Of a stretch of 64,000 nucleotides of DNA, positions 23,572 to 34,390 are shown in pieces. A program made the translations under genes and the position numbers. Origin of the DNA: Theobroma cacao (lineage: Eukaryota > Streptophyta > Magnoliopsida > Malvales > Malvaceae); assembly GCF_000208745.1 (NCBI RefSeq), contig NC_030853.1:25411744-25475743 (forward strand), read 5' to 3'. The notes beneath the pieces are model-generated. The model saw only the letters and a program-made list of their open reading frames with translations, was not told where the DNA came from and ran no database searches. Position 1 is the stretch's first letter; each line of letters begins with the position of its first letter.

Positions 23572-24329
23572 AACATCTTCTTCACCCAATGCTAAGCTTT
23601 TCTCCCCCAGTCGCATTAGTGCCAGAGTACTATTCATTTGAGAATGGCCCCGAAAATCCCATTTCACCCTTGTTAGTCATCAACCAAAATTGTCTAACCA
23701 CATTAGCTAATGATGCCACGTCCTAATCTTCAACCTTCTATACGATAAAACATGGAAATTCTAAGGAACCTGTTGAGGATGCTGCTTCATTCGTCTCATT
23801 CTCTGCCCCCTACTTATATGCCTCCATAAATGGAATTCATTATACTCTCTTGGGATTCCTCCTATCCTGACTTTATACATGTTGGTAATCACAAAGATTT
23901 TGTTATATTTACAAACTTGAGAAAGATAAAACGAGAAAGAAAACATAATTGAATTCTAAGTCTCTCTATAGTTAGGGATGGAAATAGATACTCTATTACA
24001 AGATACTTGCAGATATCCGACCCTGTTATATAGAGTTAAGGTAGTTTATAATCAGGTTTTGGTAGGGTTTAGGTACCATCTCTTGGGTACTCATTACCCG
24101 AACCTAATTACCATTTATAAATATTTTATTATTATTGTAATAATTAAATTAAAAATATACAATTTTTACCAACTTTACAAGTAATTCTTTTTGTTAAAAA
24201 CTAACAAATATATGAAAAGTATGGTTACTCTAATTATTAATATGATGACATTAATATATTTAAATTAAAAAATTATTAAATTTATTAATCATGTTTAAAT
24301 AATATGAATATTATATCATATTGTAAAGG
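23572..24329. other. Right half of the split ORF fragment, then AT-rich spacer
   Basis: Positions 23572-23760 continue the retroelement-like minus-strand sequence interrupted by the solo LTR. From about 23960 to 24329 the DNA is AT-rich with no recognisable feature. It does not resemble the WAKL intron or kinase exon that should lie here if gene B were complete. Confidence 0.45.
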
Positions 24330-24334
24330 AAAAT

Positions 24335-25429
24335 TGTCATGACCCGGAACTCCCATCGAGCCCGTGATAACGACTGCGATGTCCCGATCGACACCATTAC
24401 CTGGAATGTCAACCGGAACCCCGTAAGGCTTTAATATCAGCTTTTCATTTCCCCTATGAGTAACCATTTCCAAATATCACGTTTTAAAAGAGTTTAAGCT
24501 ATTTTTGAGTTAAAACAAATAAAATAATAATTTTTGTCTCATAGGGGTATTTTGGTCATTTTTTTCAAAAATTTCGAAATCGACAAAAATGTAATTTATG
24601 AGTATAACACACATAATTCATAATCAAAAATAAGTTTAAAAGTCTAAAATCTTCATTTAAAACGAAATTATGATTATTCGGATATAATAATAAAATAAAA
24701 AAAATATTAGGTAAAATATTCTATTTTCCATATAAAATAATATTTTTAGAATATTGCGTAAATAATTTTTACAGTATAAAAGCAAAATAAATTCCTACTT
24801 ACAGTAGTACAGATAACTAGAGTATAAAATTTAATTTACAGTGACACGTGAGCCCACGAATGACTAGAACTATCAAAAGAATCGAACCTAAATATTTTGA
24901 GGATGCCAATCCAATTGTAGTTCTCAATGAAATGAGCTATTTACTGACTATCCTGATGCCTGAAAAGAGTGAAAAAGAGGGTGGTGAGATTATATAATCC
25001 TAGTAAGTAAACAAATATCATTTAAAATATCTAAAGGCGAGTAATAGGAGACTAGTAAAGTATTTCATCCAAATATGTTTTTCAGAACACAAATATTCAT
25101 TTCATTTAAAAACATTAATATGACTTATGGGTATCTTAAAAGCTTGGCTCGTGCCAGAAATCATTATCATACTCAGTTATTAGGGATACCTTGGCCGAGG
25201 GCTATCCTAAACCGAGTCCGCCAAGGTTATTAAAAAGTTATGTACGCATAAAACATGTTTTTATTTTGAAAATGTAGCCGTTCCTTGGCGTTAGCCGAGT
25301 TTCTCCTCACGTGGTGGTTTACGTGAAGTGAACTCTAAAGTCATACCTCGGGAGTTATCCTACTCGCCTTTCCAACCGAAGTAAAATATATAAATATTCA
25401 GATTCCGCCTACTGCAGCAAGCTAAACCC
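24335..25429 (+). mobile_element. Truncated LTR of the TGTCACGACC family abutting gene B
   Basis: It begins TGTCATGACCCGGAACTCCC and follows the solo LTR at 5912 as far as that element's position 7020-7045 (ACTGCAG, then AAACCCA). It then stops and WAKL gene B sequence begins (AAATAAGCAAG). Only the first 1.1 kb of a 2.95-kb LTR is present, and the right end lacks the terminal TGACA. AAAAT occurs at 24330-24334 and again at 25430-25434, but the missing terminus argues that the right junction is a deletion or recombination breakpoint. Confidence 0.7.
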
Positions 25430-25448
25430 AAAATAAGCAAGTACATAC

Positions 25449-27094
25449 CTTCGCATATATTAGTACAGTAATAGTCGTCGTGGGTGTGCTCTGTCATTCT
25501 GCAGACACATAGATGTGTGGAGCTTAAGTTTGTCCAACAATATTCTTCATTCTGGCTGCATAAAATCTCTAAACCTTCGTTCAAGTTACACGGCGCAACT
25601 ACTGGTGCGCCCCACTGCAGTGTTGTAGAAAAGCGCGTCTTACTGCTTAACTCAACGGGGTGTGATAATTATTGACGTTTCTTCAGTCAAGAAAGCAGAT
25701 CCGCATGATCTGTTGCTGCCATTACTAGGATAAAGGTCTGACATTTTTGCAACAAAAGAACTGAGACCCTGAGGAATACTCGTAAAGCAGCCACCGTCGG
25801 AAGTCATAATATTGCTACCACCGGGTTGCAGACAGCCACCAATAAGATGAGTTTGATTGTGAAGAATAGTAGCCAAACTGCCGCAACCTACAGATACGAA
25901 ATAATTGTCGATTGAGAAGAAAAACGGGTTACCTGTTAGGTTGACACTAACCCCATTATTATGTATATCCTGGCATTGGATATATGTCACAGGATTGTTC
26001 ACTTGAACGCTTCCTAAGGTAAATGAAGAAGAGAGTAGTTCTAGACTGATGCCGCTTAAGAAAGGCTTCCTCCCATCCACGGTTTCGATGCAAGTTTCTT
26101 TGAACCACTCGTTCATGTAAGAGCCTCCTTCTATTCCAAATGGGTATAGAATATCAACTTCTCCACACCTTACTGTACAATCAGACTTCTGACCAAGTAC
26201 TGCTTTTAATTCTTTGCATGGTGTGTCTGCTTATCAAGAAGAAATAAATTGCACCAAGTGAACAACAAAGAAAACAAATTCACAAATATTTCTTTTGTGG
26301 GTAGATTAAAAAAAATGAAAGTCGTCGAAACAAAAACCAAAGAGACATTGTCAAATATTGCTAGTTAATAGTGATAGTGAGCGGCTATATATTGACCTCT
26401 CAAATCGCATTTGACAGCATCCCACTCGAGTAGTGCAGGAACATGCGTCGTACTAATGTTTACATGAACGTCAAAGAGAAGCGCCGAATTTGGATCCAAC
26501 ATGCCCCTTAAAAGCAAGAAAACAGACGATCTGCATCTCTTGCTGTCCTTATGATCAGGATACATCTCTGATATGGTTGCAGTATAGGATTTCAGATTTT
26601 CAAAGTTTGAGGCGTGGCAGCTAGCTTTAGAAGACACGTCACCACATCTGGGCTGCAGGCAGCCACCAATACGATAAGTTTGATTACGAAAAATAGTAGC
26701 CAAATTGCCGCAACCTACAGACCCGAACAAATTGTATCTACTTGAGAAGGAAAATGGACTACCTGTTAGGTTGACACTAGCAGCGGCGCCATCATTATCT
26801 TTATTGCCGCAGTTGACATAAGTTACTAGCTTATTTACGACGACGATTGTCGAGGACAAATACGGGAGCTCCAGATTGATGCGACTGATGAAAGGTTTTG
26901 GGCCCGTTAGCAGTTTCTTTGCAAGTTACTCTAAACCACGTTTTCGCATAACAGCCGGCTTCGATCCCAAATGGGTATGAAATACTAACATTCCCACATT
27001 TTTCCATACAAACAAGCTCACCTGGTTCTTGCGATGCTGCTGCTTGTATTAGCGATAGTAGCATGATGGAGTAATACACCGGATGAACACCCAT
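25449..27094 (-). pseudogene. WAKL pseudogene B: two headpiece exons, kinase lost
   Basis: Exon 1 (27094-26397) starts with the conserved MGVHPVYYS signal peptide. It is frameshifted near 26900, where GGGCCCGTT replaces the AGTCCGTT of gene A. Exon 2 (26226-25449) keeps the second headpiece but shifts frame near 25670. Its donor (GTATGT at 25448) is preserved, yet the EGF-like, membrane and kinase exons are absent; a truncated LTR begins 20 bp away. Residual pieces are clearly homologous: [30 protein letters not shown] and the second-domain GGCLQPGGSN. It is closest to gene A by eye. A soluble headpiece product is conceivable only if both frameshifts were absent. Confidence 0.8.
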
Positions 27095-27810
27095 TCGCTG
27101 TTTCTCCCTTGTTCGATTAATTTGTTTCTGTACTTGTGAGAAGGAAAGTTGAACTATATAATATAAATAAGTAAAAGGGACAGAGATAAATATTGGAGCA
27201 ATCCCCGGACTACAAAATGTTGTCACAGGTAGAAGACAATAGATGCAGTCAAATAATAATTAATAATATGTTAAAAATAAGTGAGTAAAAGAAAATCAGA
27301 GAAATAGCATTTATAGAGAGAGCTCTTAGAGAAAATATATACGTTTACTAACCTTGAAATCTTTTGCTTTTAAAATGAATTGTAAAGACTCTATATATAG
27401 ACTTAGAAGAAGAGTTATTCAAGGATAGGATTTAATGCATAAAATAAAGATTAATTAGCTGGGTAAAAAGTTTCAAAGAAATTTGTGAGCTCTTGCTCTC
27501 CAGTTTTCCACTTTCGGATAAACATTGTGTATTCAAAGAAACAGTGCCAATAAAGCAGGAAAGCGAGCCATATATTCCAAAATTTTAATAGCGGAAAGTC
27601 GATAGTTAATTGCATGCATATGCTCGTTGATGAATTATTCAGCCCACCAAAGTTGAATAATTACAAGGAATGTTGCTCGCGCGTTTACAATGTGTTTGGT
27701 AAAAGAAGGAAGGAATATGGGGTTACAAGAGAACCGAAGAGAAAATGGAAAATGATATGACACAAGGCTGAAACAGGCAAAGGTACTGTTAATATTGCAA
27801 CGACTCTCAT
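27095..27810 (-). promoter_or_regulatory. Upstream region of WAKL pseudogene B
   Basis: A TATA candidate (minus strand TTTATATTATATAG, 27155-27169) lies about 65 bp above the start codon. A second AT box, CTATATATAG, lies at about 27391-27400. The conserved array motif CAGCCCACCAAAGTTGAATAATTACAAGG is at 27642-27670 and GGCTGAAACAGGCAA at 27766-27780. Confidence 0.5.
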
Positions 27811-28120
27811 CTATTTTTTTTAAAGGTATGTATATATATATATATAATATGTAAATTTAATTCCATCATTAACGAGTGTCATTACTACAACAATTTTGAT
27901 TTAGGATTACACATTTCTTAAAATTTATTATTATAAATACTTTTAATAATATTTTTATATATTTTTTACAATTAAGACAACAATTCTAATATTGCTACCA
28001 AATGTAAAAAGAATGCAACTAAAAATGCAAAAGAGGAACTAAAAACCTAAATAATTACATTTTTGAAATTTTACTACATAAAAAAATTATAATGTAAAAA
28101 CAAGGTGATTAAAATCAAAA
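27811..28120. other. AT-rich spacer upstream of gene B
   Basis: A short TA tract at 27829-27850 and A/T-rich sequence. No feature is recognised. Confidence 0.4.
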
Positions 28121-28990
28121 TTTGTTATCGTTTGTCTTGGGGAACTTTTTGTTTGTCTTTCTTCATCATTTTTAGAGGGTAGGGATTGGACAAAGGAACA
28201 TTAAAATAATTAATGAAATGTGAAATTTTAAACAACCTAATTGCCGACATGAAAAAGTTTTTTCACGAGACTTATTTGGACCAAAAAAGAAAAGGATTGG
28301 CTCACTGCTCACTGCTCACTGCTTTTGGCCTCGTTTATTGCCAGCATATCTAAAAACAATTTTTCTTTCTTTTTTTCTTTTTAAAGAAGTGTCTCTTCGG
28401 AGAAAATGTGTGTGCATTAATTAGTATAAGGCTGTAAAGTTAGAATTCCTCCAACTATTTCACTTAGATGCTTAAGATGAATATATACATTTTAAACTTA
28501 TGGTTTATATAGGTATTAATTAAGCAGTTTTTCTAAAGATATATTAATTCCAGTCATCAGTTTATAATGAATTCGTTGATGATTTTAATCTTTAGTCGTA
28601 TTTATATATAAAAACAAACTTGCATTTTTTTAACTCAAACTCGGAAAGGTAAATATGGCAAGAAATTTGTTTCATACACTCACAGTGCATTACAAGAAAC
28701 TTGAAAGGTTCAAAATGATGAAAAATTAAGCTAACGCCCCCAAATTAATGCACTGTCAGTTTTTTTTTTTTTTCAAAATTTTTAACATTACATGCAACAG
28801 ATGTTAGTTCTAAGTTAATAGTTATATTGATGAAAAGAATCTTTTTATATAAATTAAAAATTTTTAAAAAATTAAATATAATTTTAGTCTAAAACTTTAT
28901 GAACGAATTAAATCAAACTTTAAAAATGATGGAAAGAGGAATAAACTTAAAAAATGACGGAAAGAAGAATAAACTTTAAAAATAATGAAA
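28121..28990. repeat. Duplicated WAKL spacer segment, gene B copy
   Basis: TTTTCACGAGACTTATTTGGACC near 28260, GGAGAAAATGTGTGTGCATTA near 28399, and CAAGAAACTTGAAAGGTTC near 28693 match the spacers at 5281-5690, 16310-16690, 19620-20020 and 60590-60990. Nearby is the triple CACTGCT repeat at 28304-28322. Confidence 0.55.
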
Positions 28991-29689
28991 ATAATGACTG
29001 ATATGCAAAATCGGGCATAAAAAATAAAACATGTAACTTTAAAAACACGTAAAATAATTTCATGATAAATGCATGCATTGGAAAAAGATGAGTTTCCATA
29101 TAGGCCAATGGAAACATGGCTATAAAACTACGTCACGTTTCAATTTCAAGAGTAAATGACTTATTTCGTTGCCCCCATGCCCTGTTTCCCTCTTTATAGC
29201 AAAAAAAGGGTGAATATTCTAAATCAAGCTAAAAGTCACAAGATTAACCAATCAAATTCAATGAGAATGGTGAATTTATTGTGGTTTCGTGGAATATACA
29301 ATTATTGTTGGCTCTATGGCAGAATTTTACTATTTTGTCCCAAAGAATTCCAAGTTCACTCCATCTCTAGGCAGCCATGATTCAAAAGTCTTCCACTTAT
29401 GAGAAACTTTGTTTCCCACGATGTTACTTTGTGGAAGAAAAGACTCACCTAATTTAGGTAAAGCTTATTAAGTTAAGTTTCTAATTTCCTTATTCAAATC
29501 GATCAGATAAATCTCAGTATATGAATGAAATTTAATGAATAAATCAATAAAAGAAAACAGTTAATTAAAATTAATATCTATAAATGATATTTGACTAATA
29601 GTTGTTTCAAATGTGAAAATTGTCAAAATTTACACGAAAAAAATTATCTATTTAAACTCTAAGTTGGGAAAGAAAGAAAGAAAAAAAAT
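28991..29689. other. Non-coding spacer shared with other units
   Basis: 29090-29200 (TAGGCCAATGGAAACATGG ... TTGCCCCCATGCCC) recurs at 20320-20400, 30980-31070 and 45560-45650. 29260-29400 recurs at 31090-31230. No gene is seen. Confidence 0.45.
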
Positions 29690-30380
29690 CTCAAAGTTCA
29701 ATTAATATCCCTTATTAAAATTCAGAAAATAGAAAAGAAAAATTGTCATATCGACCAGTCTTTTCCTATACATGTTTAAATGTTTATAATATAACCTATT
29801 AACGTGAGGAAAATGCCAGTTTCTTCCTAATTTTCCAAATTTCTTCGGCTTCCTTTTTGATTGTTGCTTTGTAGTTGAAGTCACTGGCCGTGAAAGAGAT
29901 CTGTTTGCAGTCGATTTCCTCCACTAAAGCTGCCTCTTTTTCCTATTCTTCTTCTTCAGACCTTTCCACCTTTTTGCCACTTTGCTCAACAAATTGTATT
30001 GGATCTCCTCTAGAAGCGCCAATGTTTCCCCTTCACTTTTAGGGAGTGAGAAAGATTTGAAATTTGTTCACTGTTTGTTGTAAGGGCTAAAGAAGCAAAG
30101 GAGGTCAATATTCTACTCATTCCCTGCCATAAGAAAATCAATGAGGTCTTTGGGACTCTCTATTAGGGCTCGGATTCCTCCCCTCAACTAAGCCTATCGG
30201 CAGCATTTGGCCCATTATCTGCTCCCATTAAATAAGGTCCATATTGGACAAATCTATTATCATTTGATTGCAGCCCCACAGATTATATATTCAATTTGCT
30301 CTTCTGCATGCGCCTCCGACTCTGTTGCATCGCCGAATTTCCCTGACAATCGCCTCTTCCCAATACGCATTTCATATTGA
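29690..30380 (-). pseudogene. Retroelement-like ORF fragment, second copy
   Basis: This is the paralogue of 20600-21187 (plus 23572 onward) without the solo LTR. On the minus strand one frame gives EEIDCKQISFTASDF, N-Y-K-A-T-I-K-K-E-A-E-E-I-W-K-I, then a stretch leading to LAFSS. Other parts are broken by stops. The K/E-rich linker resembles plant LINE ORF1 C-terminal regions. It proves that the segment with this ORF was duplicated along with the WAKL spacer. Confidence 0.4.
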
Positions 30381-31869
30381 AAAATAAAATAATTCAAAAA
30401 AAAAACAAAAAACAAGTGAGAAAAACTCTATTTAGTTTGACAATAAAACATGAAGGGATTATTTTGAGTTCGTTTAAGATGAGTTTACCTCTTGTAACAC
30501 CCGAGGGGTCTTGTTGGACTAATATGGTGTTCTAAGGTATAAGAATATGTGGTTGATTGTGCATTGGTTTGGGAATATGTATACATATGCTTACAAATTG
30601 TGTTCACAAAAACTCCAAGGTTTAGTTTGCCCCTCTCTGTGCGTATGTTTATTGAGATTTTATATCTCATTAGTAAATTCTTTTGTTTTCAAATGAGTAG
30701 GTCATGAGTTGGCATCTTCGGATTGAGTCCTCTCTCCCTCCCACTAGGTAGGTGTTCGAATTTTTTCATATAAATTCAAAATTTGAAAACAAAATTAAAT
30801 ATAATACCAATTTAGAACTATAGTAACCAATTGAATCAAATTTTAAAAATGACGAAAAGAATGATAAATTTTAAAAAAGATGAAAAAAATATAAATACAT
30901 GAAATTAACTAGACATAAAACATGAAACACGTATAACTAATTTCACAGTAAATTCATGCATTTGGAAAAGATGGATTCCCGTATAGACCAGAGGAAGCAT
31001 GGTGGTAAGTCTAAGTCACGTTTCAATTTCAAGAGTCAATCACCAATTTTGTTGCCCCCACAATCACTCTAAGGTTACAAGATTGATGAATCAAATTAAA
31101 TGAAAATAATGAATTTATTGTGGTTTCGTGGAATATACAAGTTGTTAAAAGTCAGTGGCTTTATGGCAGAATTTTACTGTTGCCCAAAGAATTCCAGCCA
31201 TGATTCAATAGTCTTTCACCGATGAGAAACATTCTTTCACACCATGTTGTTTTGCGAAAGAAAAGACTGACCTAATATCACTCTCTCCATCTGCATCTTT
31301 TTATCAACTTATTGATACATTGAGATTAAGAAAAAATTATTGATTTTATTATAGGTAAGGTTTAAGTAAAGCTCCTTAAGTTAAGTTCCCAATTTTCTTA
31401 TTCAAATCAATCAAATTACAATAAGTAAGTTAATTAAATTTAATGAATAAATCAATAAAATGAAAACAATTAATTAAAATTAATTTTATAAATGATATTT
31501 GATTAATAGTTGTTTCAAGGGTGAAAATTGTCAAAATTTACACACAAAAAAATGTCTATTGATTTAAGCAATAACTTAAAAAGAAAAAGGAGCAATTCTT
31601 ACTCGAAAGATATAGATGCATATATTACACAACATATATATCTGTAAAAATTAAAAGAAAGATCTCAAGTCACACCTTATGCATAAAAAAGAAGAAGAAA
31701 GACAGAGAAAAATCTTGAGTTCAATTAATATCCCTTCTTAAAATTAAGAGAATAGAAAAGAAAATTTATCATTTCCCGCAATCTTTTCTTATACATGATC
31801 ATTTAGTAGGATATATGTTTAAATGTTTATAATATAACCTATTAAGGTGATGAAAATGCCAATTTCTTC
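30381..31869. other. Duplicated non-coding spacer
   Basis: 30770-31260 partly repeats 28860-29450 in the same order, and 31700-31869 repeats 20500-20660 and 29690-29800. No gene is credible here. The frame at 30485-30670 has no recognisable similarity. Confidence 0.45.
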
Positions 31870-32310
31870 CTGATTTGATCGTTCCTTAAAGCCTCTGCAT
31901 AACATAACTTTGCTGGCTGTGATACCCTCTGTACATATTTGCAGCTTTCATCCTCACTTAGTCTGTCCAAGTTTCGACTTTCAGACACCTTTTCCTGAAA
32001 CATATTAACACGTTTCTCTAGAAAGCGCCTCTGAAACCGTATCTAACTATGTTCACTCCCACCTTGTTGTTGAGGAACCCAGCTCTATTTAGTTTTGGGA
32101 CCGCCATTATGGCATTTGCCGCATGTTCAAACCTCACAAAGCCGAACCATTTCCCACTATTGGGGTTTTTTTTTTTTAAAATAAACACGTCCAAAATGTT
32201 GGAAAACTTTCCACTGGCCAATGCACCTTACCAGGTGTATTATTTACAAAAACAGAGAAAGCCATTACATGGATTTCTTTGCTGCATGAATTGGTACGAT
32301 ATCCCTCCAT
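31870..32310 (-). pseudogene. RRM-type retroelement ORF fragment
   Basis: Reading the minus strand from about 32262, MAFSVFVNNTPGKVHW resembles an RNP2-containing RRM start. After a frameshift near 32170 the second half follows: DVFILKKKNP, then GKWFGFVRFEHAANAI (RNP1-like) and LNNKVGVNIVRY. Downstream, SQPAKLCYAEALRN resembles the linker that follows the RRM in plant LINE-associated ORFs. The fragment is short and frameshifted, so it is a relic. A degenerate host RRM gene is the alternative. Confidence 0.55.
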
Positions 32311-33230
32311 AAGATAATACTTAAACGAAAGCATAAACCTTTCTCGACTCCACAATCTGATTTAATTTCCAAGCATAAAATTTACTCCCTGCCTATGTTC
32401 ACCTCGTATTAGCAATGCATGCAGCCTTGGCTTCTATATATCCTTATTTCCCCCAAAATACATACCAACACCATCATTGTCCTAGAGGTGTTAAGCATTT
32501 GTGCTTATTAAAATAACGAAAATGTTAAACCAAAAAAATAACTCAATATTTATGTAATTTTATCTTCAATTAATATACAAATGACGCTTTAAAAAAAAAC
32601 CTGAAGATTAACATTTAAATATCTGCTCCTCATTCTATTGTTTCTATGGAGCTGGTTGTTTTCGGGACTAAATTGCATTATTGGACTTCACCATTGACTT
32701 TAAGCCTTCAACATAAATTGGGAATGAAAGTACTGGAACAAGGCACGAGAGATTGCTAATGCAGGGTTATTATTAGTACGCAGATAGTGAGAAATTGAAT
32801 GTCATATGTAGCTTTCCGTGGCCTAACTTTTTGTTGTTTCTAATTTGAGGAAGGCTGCATTAATTGTTGCCAGTACAACTCTATCTTGTCTTGACGATAA
32901 CACTAACAATGAGTCAGCATCCATAAATTCAATGTTCCATATTAATTCCTCTTAATTTGTTTCTCTATTCCCATTCCAAACTTGGGGGCTGGGGCCTTAA
33001 TTCATCCTCATTTGTTAATTTAATTTAAATCTTATACATGAACATTCTAATCACTGCCAACTCTCTTCCCTCTGGTTTGCCTTTTGGGGTCTCGTGGTGT
33101 TAATCATTATGGCATAGTTGCAATGAATGTAAACATAGACAATTAATGTCTTTGTTTTTAATTAGGATAAACAATTCAATACCTTAAGGACTTATTGTTT
33201 GAAATTTCCTAAAGGTTCTGTATCAGATGT
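32311..33230. other. Spacer ending in an orphan WAKL 3' flank
   Basis: Positions 32950-33170 match gene A's downstream flank at 8950-9130, but no kinase exon follows to the right: the permease gene lies there. Either a WAKL body was lost here or a flank-only segment was copied. 32311-32940 shows no recognisable feature. Confidence 0.5.
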
Positions 33231-34390
33231 GGTGGATGTAGGACTATTGTTGGATGCCCGCAGTCTGATTAAAAGAAGAATGGAATATATATGGACAGCT
33301 TCGTTCATTTATGTTTTCCTTATTTGGCTGCAGTATATATAACCTTGGACTGGGAAGCGTATACATGGTATACAAAGTTGAGAATGATTGATGTTAATGG
33401 AAATTAATTTGCCATTATACATAGTTCAAACCTCATCCATTACTTAAGCGACTTTAACATTTTCAATTTAATTGTATTAATTAGTTTTCTGAAAATTTAA
33501 TTTAATTAACTGGATTTAATATTTCAATTTTATTAAGTAAAATTTATGAAAATGTAAAATGAAGAAATTTTTTTATTATACTGCTGGCTTGAATGTAGTC
33601 AGGTGTTACAAGGAGTCGTCAGTAATTGAATCTACGTCTCTGGGTGATTACTACATTGTTATGGTCACATTGGTGCGTCCAAGGAATTATAGAGTTCATT
33701 TAGACTTTGATAATTAAGTGTTTTAAGAGAAATATTTAGTTTATCTTTATCCAGCAAATGTGGCCCCACACTGGTATCATCTTTATCTTTTAACTAGTAA
33801 TTAGCAGACTACATCATAAGCTAATGGGGCCAGACCAGATTATCTCCAGCTGGTTATTAATTAAGCAAGCAGCTTTTGGCACTGGTCCTATCAAATCAAA
33901 ACAAAACAAATCAAAACAAATCATAAGCTCACCTCACAGTGAACTTGAACTATTGAACAGTAGCAATCATCAGCAAGCAAGATACTGTCTTCACTCTTCG
34001 CTTTACGCTAGAGTCGGATTCTTTATTGTCAGTAACGCTAAAGCATGATTTATCGCCTTTTGATTCCGGAAGTTTTCATCTTTTTATGTTATATTTCAGT
34101 TCTGTGTTTCTTCTTCAATTGCCTAGCGATGAGACTTTTGGAGCTGGTCTCGTCAACCTGGCTTTAAATGCTCTTTGTCTTGTAGTACTGACAGTGATGC
34201 CCCACTCATCTACCCTCAAAAGGCACGGATTTGTTCCCTCGGTTTCATCTCTTTTATATGGAAATCTGTTCAGCGATGCCCAATACTGAAAAAAACGCAC
34301 CTAAACATTTTGCAGCGTTACTCATCAGCAGCAGCAGCATCAACAATATATTGGATCTGATTTCATTAGTATTCTTATAGTCAGGAAACC
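33231..34390 (+). promoter_or_regulatory. Upstream region of the purine permease gene
   Basis: A good TATA candidate, GTATATATAACC, is at 33333-33344. The 34391 start codon lies about 1 kb beyond, so that TATA would imply a long leader or a 5' UTR intron, which cannot be settled by eye. Direct repeats of (A)CAAATCAAAA occur at 33893-33921. No other gene is seen. Confidence 0.35.

Noticed and set aside
24330..25434. Interpretation of 24335-25429 as a complete solo LTR with AAAAT TSD
   Set aside because: It matches only the first 1.1 kb of the related 2.95-kb LTR and lacks the terminal TGACA; the AAAAT match can arise by chance in AT-rich DNA.
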